Source: Lachnospiraceae bacterium UBA3802 (lineage in GTDB: Bacteria; Bacillota; Clostridia; Lachnospirales; Lachnospiraceae). From it: 10,572 bases of DNA. A model generated the notes under the pieces. That model was not told the origin of the DNA. It saw only the letters and a program-made list of their open reading frames with translations, and ran no database searches. The stretch spans positions 1 through 10,572 of the forward strand of contig DFEM01000052.1 in assembly GCA_002369155.1 (NCBI GenBank). Reading direction: 5' to 3'. Each line of letters opens with the position of its first letter. Within the stretch, counting starts at the first letter, position 1. Positions 6,278 to 10,572 of this stretch are shown here, one piece after another. Made by a program: the position numbers and the translations under genes.

Positions 6278-6339
6278 GGCGGGTTAACGTTACCGCTTTG
6301 AATAAAAATAAAATTTCGGTAACGTTAACTTGCCTTTTT
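6278..6339 (+). terminator. Long inverted repeat with T-run: terminator or attenuator
   Basis: GGCGGGTTAACGTTACCG (6278-6295) and CGGTAACGTTAACTTGCC (6317-6334) can form an 18-bp RNA stem with two G-U pairs. The innermost 13 positions are perfectly complementary. The loop is 21 nt, large for a terminator, and TTTTT follows (6335-6339). Each arm also contains the palindrome TAACGTTA (6285-6292 and 6320-6327, centres 35 bp apart). The element could therefore also be a paired protein-binding site next to the promoter at 6330-6358. Confidence 0.7.
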
Positions 6340-6358
6340 CTCTTATGAAAGATATAAT
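6330..6358 (+). promoter_or_regulatory. Promoter of the AAA ATPase gene
   Basis: A perfect TATAAT (6353-6358) has TTGCCT (6330-6335, 4 of 6) exactly 17 nt upstream. The -35 box overlaps the right arm of the inverted repeat. The start codon is 46 nt downstream of the -10. Confidence 0.55.
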
Positions 6359-6404
6359 TTGTACAAGAAAAGAATATTTTATAAGAATGTTTTGGTGAAA
6401 AGCA

Positions 6405-7637
6405 ATGAAATTATACAAGAGAGAAAATTATTTAAAAAAGATAAGAGGTTTTTACGATGCGGATGACATCATAAAAGTCATTACGGGCGTCAGACGTTGT
6501 GGAAAATCCAGTCTAATGGAAATGATTGCTTCGGAATTACGTGATAATGGCGTATCCGAAGAAAATATTATTTATTTGGATTTGGATAAAAGAGGATTTA
6601 AAAAGGTAAAGACAACAGATGCATTAGAAAAATGCATTGATGAAAGAGCAACTGCTGATGGCTTAAAATATCTGTTTATAGATGAAATTCAAAATGTAAA
6701 GGATTTTGAAGAGTTAATTAATGGATATAGATGCGAAGGCGGTTGGTCTATTTTTATTACGGGATCAAATTCGTATTTACTAAGTGGAGAATTGGTTACT
6801 AAGTTAACGGGGAGATATTTGGAATTCGAAATGTTTCCACTTAGCTTTTCGGAATACGAAGAGATGAAGAAATTCTACGGAAAGACAATAAACAATAATA
6901 TACAAGCTGAATTGGCAAGTTATGTTTTGGAGAGTGGATTTCCGAGAACAATTCTGATTGATGATCCTGTTGATAAAAGAAAATATGTTCAAGGTGTAAT
7001 AAAAGAAATATTTGAAAAAGACATAAGAAAAAGGGTCAAAATTCGTAAGAAAGAAACCTTTGAAATAGTTCGTAGATATATTATTAATAATTTTGGTACA
7101 ACGACAAGCATAAATAATATATGTGATGAATTAAAGAAAAATGGTCTGGGGATAGGGAAGGCTACAGTTTCCAGATACATTAAAGCTTTAGTTGATGCGA
7201 AAATTTTATACGAATGCAATCGATTTGATATGAAATCTAAGAAATCACTTAGTGGCGAGAAGAAATATTATCTTGCTGATTTAGGTTTCTATTATTCAGA
7301 AAACGTGGATAACAGGATTAATTATGGACCGACACTTGAAAATATGCTTTATATTTATGCGTGTTCAAAAGATTGTTCGGTGAGCGTTGGAAGAATTGGG
7401 AAATTGGAATGTGATTTTATTATTCGAAACAGAGATATGAATTATTCTTATGTTCAGGTAGCATATACGATTGCTTTAAGTAAAGAAACGGAAGATAGAG
7501 AATTCAGACCATTGGAAATGATTAAAGATAATTATCCTAAATATGTTATGACCACAGATTATTTGTTGCAAAAAAGAAATGGTATTTTGCATATCAATAT
7601 ATTAGATTATATGACAGAAGAAAAAGAATTCTCTTGA
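6405..7637 (+). CDS. AAA_14/DUF4143 family ATPase
   Basis: A 410-residue member of the common prokaryotic ATPase family with an N-terminal AAA_14 domain and a C-terminal DUF4143 domain; the length is normal. Walker A is GVRRCGKS (residues 28-35), Walker B is LFIDEIQ (D93, E94), sensor 1 is TGSNS (119-123), and a candidate arginine finger lies in LTGRY (R137). A helix-turn-helix-like stretch, about 220-265 (TSINNICDELKKNGLGIGKA), precedes a nuclease-fold-like end with E335-C-D337 and Q351-V-A (LECDFII, YVQVAYT). The Glu-to-Gln change at the last position is, as far as I recall, usual in this family. The biological role is not established. The start has GGTGA at 6394-6398. The gene has its own terminator and promoter upstream and is bracketed by the 18-bp repeat. 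Confidence 0.92.
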   Translation: MKLYKRENYLKKIRGFYDADDIIKVITGVRRCGKSSLMEMIASELRDNGVSEENIIYLDLDKRGFKKVKTTDALEKCIDERATADGLKYLFIDEIQNVKDFEELINGYRCEGGWSIFITGSNSYLLSGELVTKLTGRYLEFEMFPLSFSEYEEMKKFYGKTINNNIQAELASYVLESGFPRTILIDDPVDKRKYVQGVIKEIFEKDIRKRVKIRKKETFEIVRRYIINNFGTTTSINNICDELKKNGLGIGKATVSRYIKALVDAKILYECNRFDMKSKKSLSGEKKYYLADLGFYYSENVDNRINYGPTLENMLYIYACSKDCSVSVGRIGKLECDFIIRNRDMNYSYVQVAYTIALSKETEDREFRPLEMIKDNYPKYVMTTDYLLQKRNGILHINILDYMTEEKEFS

Positions 7638-7638
7638 G

Positions 7639-7656
7639 TGACAAATCGGGATTTGT
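7639..7656 (+). repeat. Near-palindromic repeat, copy 2
   Basis: TGACAAATCGGGATTTGT is identical to 6181-6198, in the same orientation and 1458 bp away. It starts 2 nt after the ATPase stop codon. The next base is A instead of C, so the inverted repeat is reduced to ACAAAT/ATTTGT. The ribosome binding site of the next small ORF follows at once. Confidence 0.75.
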
Positions 7657-7667
7657 AGGTGAAAAGA

Positions 7668-7742
7668 ATGGGGAATTGTGATTGGTGCAACCTGTCTGAA
7701 GAAGAAAAACAGTTTCAGTTGGGATATGATTATTGGAAATGA
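7668..7742 (+). CDS. Small 24-residue CxxC protein (hypothetical)
   Basis: An ATG ORF of 24 codons has AGGTGA (7657-7662) at a suitable distance and ends 28 nt before the next gene. The peptide starts MGNCDWCNLSEEEK and ends GYDYWK. The CDWC pair could bind zinc or be redox active. It is acidic and aromatic, with no signal peptide. It lies between the ATPase and the ACT gene on the same strand with tight spacing, so co-transcription is likely. It could instead be the remnant of a longer gene, but no continuation is visible in other frames. Function is unknown. Confidence 0.45.
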   Translation: MGNCDWCNLSEEEKQFQLGYDYWK

Positions 7743-7770
7743 TAAATATAAATGGTTAAGGGGGTGAAAA

Positions 7771-8136
7771 ATGGAACTAAAGATAATTCCTTATAGGCTG
7801 ACGGTTTGCAAGGTTACGGACATTTCTGCTGTAGATATAAATGCAGATTTTTATTTTATTGGGAAGACTGATGAAGAATTATCATTGGTTTGCAGGACTG
7901 AGGATACTCCTTCGCTCACGATAGAACGTGATGATGGATGGAGAGGATTTCGTATTCAGGGAATACTTGATTTTTCATTGATCGGTGTTTTGTCAAAGTT
8001 GTCCGGAATACTTGCTGAACATAAAATAGGGATTTTTGCTGTATCCACTTATAATACAGATTATATTTTAGTAAAAGAAGAGAACTTTGAACGTGCGTTA
8101 TCCACTTTGAATTCTGAGGGGTATTCAGTCGTATAA
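7771..8136 (+). CDS. ACT-domain protein (ACT_7-like, small amino-acid sensor type)
   Basis: A 121-residue protein made of two ACT-like halves. The N-terminal half (about 1-60) is MELKIIPYRLTVCKV...FYFIGKTDEELSLVCR. The C-terminal half (about 63-121) is a clear ACT_7-type domain with FSLIGVLSKLSGILAEHKIGI and FAVSTYNTDYILVK. Family members are stand-alone small proteins of about this length, thought to bind amino acids or similar ligands, and are usually orphan genes with no fixed partner (family knowledge). The start is certain: AAGGGGGTG (7758-7766) lies just upstream of ATG 7771. The gene ends a probable run from the ATPase and is followed by a strong terminator. Confidence 0.88.
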   Translation: MELKIIPYRLTVCKVTDISAVDINADFYFIGKTDEELSLVCRTEDTPSLTIERDDGWRGFRIQGILDFSLIGVLSKLSGILAEHKIGIFAVSTYNTDYILVKEENFERALSTLNSEGYSVV

Positions 8137-8192
8137 ATCCTATTTGCCGGATATAGCGATAGTAAATAATCCCGGAAGATAATCGCAGAAAG

Positions 8193-8232
8193 GAGCTTCT
8201 GCCCAAGTAGGACAGAAGCTCATATTTTTTTT
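8193..8232 (+). terminator. Intrinsic terminator between convergent genes
   Basis: A perfect 9-bp stem, GAGCTTCTG (8193-8201) with CAGAAGCTC (8213-8221), closes an 11-nt loop. An 8-base T-run follows at 8225-8232. It ends the plus-strand ACT transcript. The same hairpin lies just past the stop of the minus-strand permease, but on that strand it is followed by only a short T-run, so it would work less well there. Confidence 0.88.
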
Positions 8233-8249
8233 CGGGAAGTTATAATCTG

Positions 8250-10572
8250 TCAGCAGATATCTTCTTTAAGTACGTCAACGATTGTTTCGCCCTGCATTTT
8301 TCCTGCCGATAAAAGCATGCTGATTCCGACGATTGCAAATACCCCGAGCGATACGAGAATGTATGTTAATATATTAATCTCGAATGCCGAATTAGGAGTC
8401 GGAACGTTTTTGTAGATAAAGAAACTTATTAACGCCGAAATCGGAAGACCGAATAAAAGTGCTCTTAATCCGTAGAGGAAAGTCTCGAGGAAAAGCATCT
8501 TTTTAAAGCAGAATCTGGTCATTCCGACCGATTTAAACATCGCAAATTCTTTACGTCTTAAATGAACTCCCGTCGTGATTGTGTTTACGATATTAGCAAT
8601 TACGATAAGTGAAATAAGAGCTATAAATCCGTACATTACGGTCTTTATAAGTGTCATCAGGGTCTTCATTATAATAAGCTGGTCTTCGACATCGGAAGAA
8701 TACGAATTGGTATAACCGTCGTAAAGTAGAATATCCGATATTTCTGCGTGAATTTCTTCATGGTTTTTACACTTAATTCCGTATGTGCAGGTTAATTCTT
8801 TTTCATCCACACATTTAACGTATTCGCGATCCATTATCGAGGAAGGAACATAAACCGAGATGCTTCCTTTGGGGGACAATCTGTATTCTTCGATATTTTT
8901 ATCCCATTTTACAAAATCCGTGATAATAATTGCGGGCGGATTACCTTCGGCCTTATCGTAAAAGAGTTTTTGGCCGAGGATTTTGTCATTAAAGACAACT
9001 TTTCTTGAAGGCTTATGTGCATAATTGTTTAACAAAACTCCGCGAAGTTCGTCTCCGAAATATTTTGTATAGTCGATGCTGTTTTTCTCGCAGATTTTTA
9101 TAAAGTCTTCATCCTCGACAGGGATAACCCAGATATTGTGTGTCTTGTCAAAAAGATATTCGTAATCCTTTGTAAGAAATTCCGGATTTCTGATGGAAGT
9201 ATTCGGTATCTCACGATTGTTTCCGTTTTCATCCTTCGGATTAAAATCATATGAAATCATTTCCGTGACAAAAACTTTTTCCACGCCGTCGAGTTTTAAA
9301 ATATCCTCTTTTAATCTGTCACGTTCACTTAAAGATGCGGATGCGAAAACCTGGAAAGGTATTTCAATCTCATAGCTGTTTTCTTTGTTAAACAGATCCA
9401 CCAGATACATAACGGATATCAGCAAAATAACCGAAACAGCCATTGAAACCGTTATTACGAAGCCTTTGGCACCGTTTCTTTTTATATTCTTTGAAGCCAG
9501 TTCACCCTCGTATCCGAAGATCAGTTTTACAAAAGGAAGGACTTTTAATTTCCACGCACTGATTCTGATGGTATTGCTCTGCCTGATTGCTTCGATTGCG
9601 GTGATGCGGCTTGCCTTTAAGGCAGGGATAAAGGACGAAATAAATATGGTCAGCACGGAGAATAAAATTATGGCAAGTACGATGACTGGATGTGTCCTTA
9701 CAGGTATATGGCCCATTTTCGACATGTTAAGTCCGTAAAGCATATTGGAATTAAGGATGAGAGATCCCGTAAAACGAAGCGTAGCTATACAGCCGAGAAT
9801 TCCGACCAGGTAGCCCAGAGGAATACCTACGATTCCAAGAAGGAAACCTTCATAATATACGCTTGCTTTCTTCTGTCTTCTGGTAGCACCGACACTGGAG
9901 AGCATTCCGAGATACTTCATTCTCTCTGTCAGAGACATGGCAAAAGCGTTGTAAATCATAATCGATGAGGCTATAACAATTATCCCAAGTGCTGTTGCCA
10001 GAAGCTTGTATATCGAGTTTACCGGATTGGAGGGAATATCTTTTACAAATAAACTCATCAGATATTCCGAATTAATTTCATAAAGATGAAGGCCATATGC
10101 AGCCTCTATGCTTCTTAAGGTTTTTATTGCGTTTCTGTCGATTCTTTTAAGTGTAATATATACTTTGTTAGTATCGGGAAATTCATCAATTCCACGAATA
10201 ATATCAAAAGAATCGGTAGGTTCGTTACCGTGAAGAATTGCCGTAATCGTGCAGGTTTCATCACTTAAGACGGTAAAGTCTTCCGAAGATCTGTAATTTC
10301 CCGCCAGATAAACAAGCTTATCATTTTCATAAATGTATCGGTATCCCTGATGAAAGGAAAGCTTATCACCGACACTGAGATTTAAATTATTGTCTTTTAA
10401 GAATTCTTCTTCGACAGCAATTTCACCTTTATTTTCCGGCAGTTTTCCTTCATATTCACAGGTTACCATCTGTGAAAGAAGGTCGGTATTTCCATGATAA
10501 ATATTACCGATTCTGAACCTTTTTTCCGCATCAGAGTCAATATAAAAACCTGTTTTTTCGTTGTCGGTATCA
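8250..10572 (-). CDS. FtsX/MacB-type ABC transporter permease (N-terminus beyond window)
   Basis: The minus-strand frame ends with TGA at 8250-8252 and is open to the window edge: 34 more codons lie upstream of the internal ATG at 10467-10469, so that ATG is not the start. About 773 codons are visible. Numbered from the internal Met, they show an extracellular domain (1-150, with the LPENKGEIAVEEEFL motif of MacB_PCD domains), then membrane segments near 154-178, 206-232, 259-284 and 336-357. A second extracellular domain follows (about 360-605), then segments near 610-632, 662-684 and 698-720. Two FtsX signatures are visible: MSLTERMKYLGMLSSVGAT and HLRRKEFAMFKSVGMT. Such permeases work with a LolD-like ATPase in lipoprotein export, peptide-antibiotic resistance or envelope remodelling. 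The ATPase gene would be expected upstream, outside the window. Confidence 0.93.
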   Translation of the reverse strand, partial: DTDNEKTGFYIDSDAEKRFRIGNIYHGNTDLLSQMVTCEYEGKLPENKGEIAVEEEFLKDNNLNLSVGDKLSFHQGYRYIYENDKLVYLAGNYRSSEDFTVLSDETCTITAILHGNEPTDSFDIIRGIDEFPDTNKVYITLKRIDRNAIKTLRSIEAAYGLHLYEINSEYLMSLFVKDIPSNPVNSIYKLLATALGIIVIASSIMIYNAFAMSLTERMKYLGMLSSVGATRRQKKASVYYEGFLLGIVGIPLGYLVGILGCIATLRFTGSLILNSNMLYGLNMSKMGHIPVRTHPVIVLAIILFSVLTIFISSFIPALKASRITAIEAIRQSNTIRISAWKLKVLPFVKLIFGYEGELASKNIKRNGAKGFVITVSMAVSVILLISVMYLVDLFNKENSYEIEIPFQVFASASLSERDRLKEDILKLDGVEKVFVTEMISYDFNPKDENGNNREIPNTSIRNPEFLTKDYEYLFDKTHNIWVIPVEDEDFIKICEKNSIDYTKYFGDELRGVLLNNYAHKPSRKVVFNDKILGQKLFYDKAEGNPPAIIITDFVKWDKNIEEYRLSPKGSISVYVPSSIMDREYVKCVDEKELTCTYGIKCKNHEEIHAEISDILLYDGYTNSYSSDVEDQLIIMKTLMTLIKTVMYGFIALISLIVIANIVNTITTGVHLRRKEFAMFKSVGMTRFCFKKMLFLETFLYGLRALLFGLPISALISFFIYKNVPTPNSAFEINILTYILVSLGVFAIVGISMLLSAGKMQGETIVDVLKEDIC

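Noticed and set aside
6266..6301. 11-codon ORF before the ATPase as a second leader peptide
   Set aside because: It has no ribosome binding site and runs through the left arm of the inverted repeat.
9193..9968. Plus-strand open frames within the permease
   Set aside because: They lie antisense to a clearly coding FtsX permease and have no recognisable protein features.

Overview
The window looks like chromosomal DNA of a low- to mid-GC Firmicute, most likely a Lachnospiraceae/Butyrivibrio-type Clostridium relative. This rests on the AGGAGG-type ribosome binding sites, sigma-A promoters, frequent AGA arginine codons, U-tailed terminators, and the style of the histidine kinase and of the large FtsX-type permease. 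The taxon is an inference from style; no rRNA or marker gene is present.

Left part (1-4704), plus strand. The window opens inside the ATPase domain of a sensor histidine kinase. One base after its stop begins a DUF2161 (PD-(D/E)XK-like) protein. Next come two fusion enzymes: a GNAT acetyltransferase joined to an aldo/keto reductase (1070-2413), and a P-loop kinase-like domain joined to a GNAT acetyltransferase (2603-3703). The second has its own strong promoter (TTGACA-17-TATTAT) and a leader of about 135 nt. The leader holds a 10-codon ORF, MVMFRKLRNI, which resembles antibiotic-sensing ribosome-arrest leader peptides, followed at once by a perfect hairpin and a competing pairing next to the downstream ribosome binding site. 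This is the most interesting signal in the window. A terminator follows, then a membrane-anchored HExxH metalloprotease-like protein (3880-4587) with its own terminator.

Middle part (4705-8249), plus strand, visibly more AT-rich and accessory in character. It holds an unknown lipoprotein, a zinc nucleoside-deaminase-like protein, an AAA_14/DUF4143 ATPase with its own terminator and promoter upstream, a 24-residue CxxC small ORF, and an ACT-domain protein ending at a strong terminator. An identical 18-bp near-palindromic repeat lies just after the deaminase stop and just after the ATPase stop, so it brackets the ATPase unit.

Right part (8250-10572), minus strand. Here is a large two-lobed FtsX/MacB-type ABC permease whose N-terminus lies beyond the window. 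Kinases like the one at the left edge usually sit beside such permeases in regulator-kinase-ATPase-permease modules. Here about 8 kb of unrelated genes and a change of strand separate them. They may belong to two different modules, or one module may have been rearranged. No rRNA, tRNA, CRISPR array, transposase or integrase was seen.
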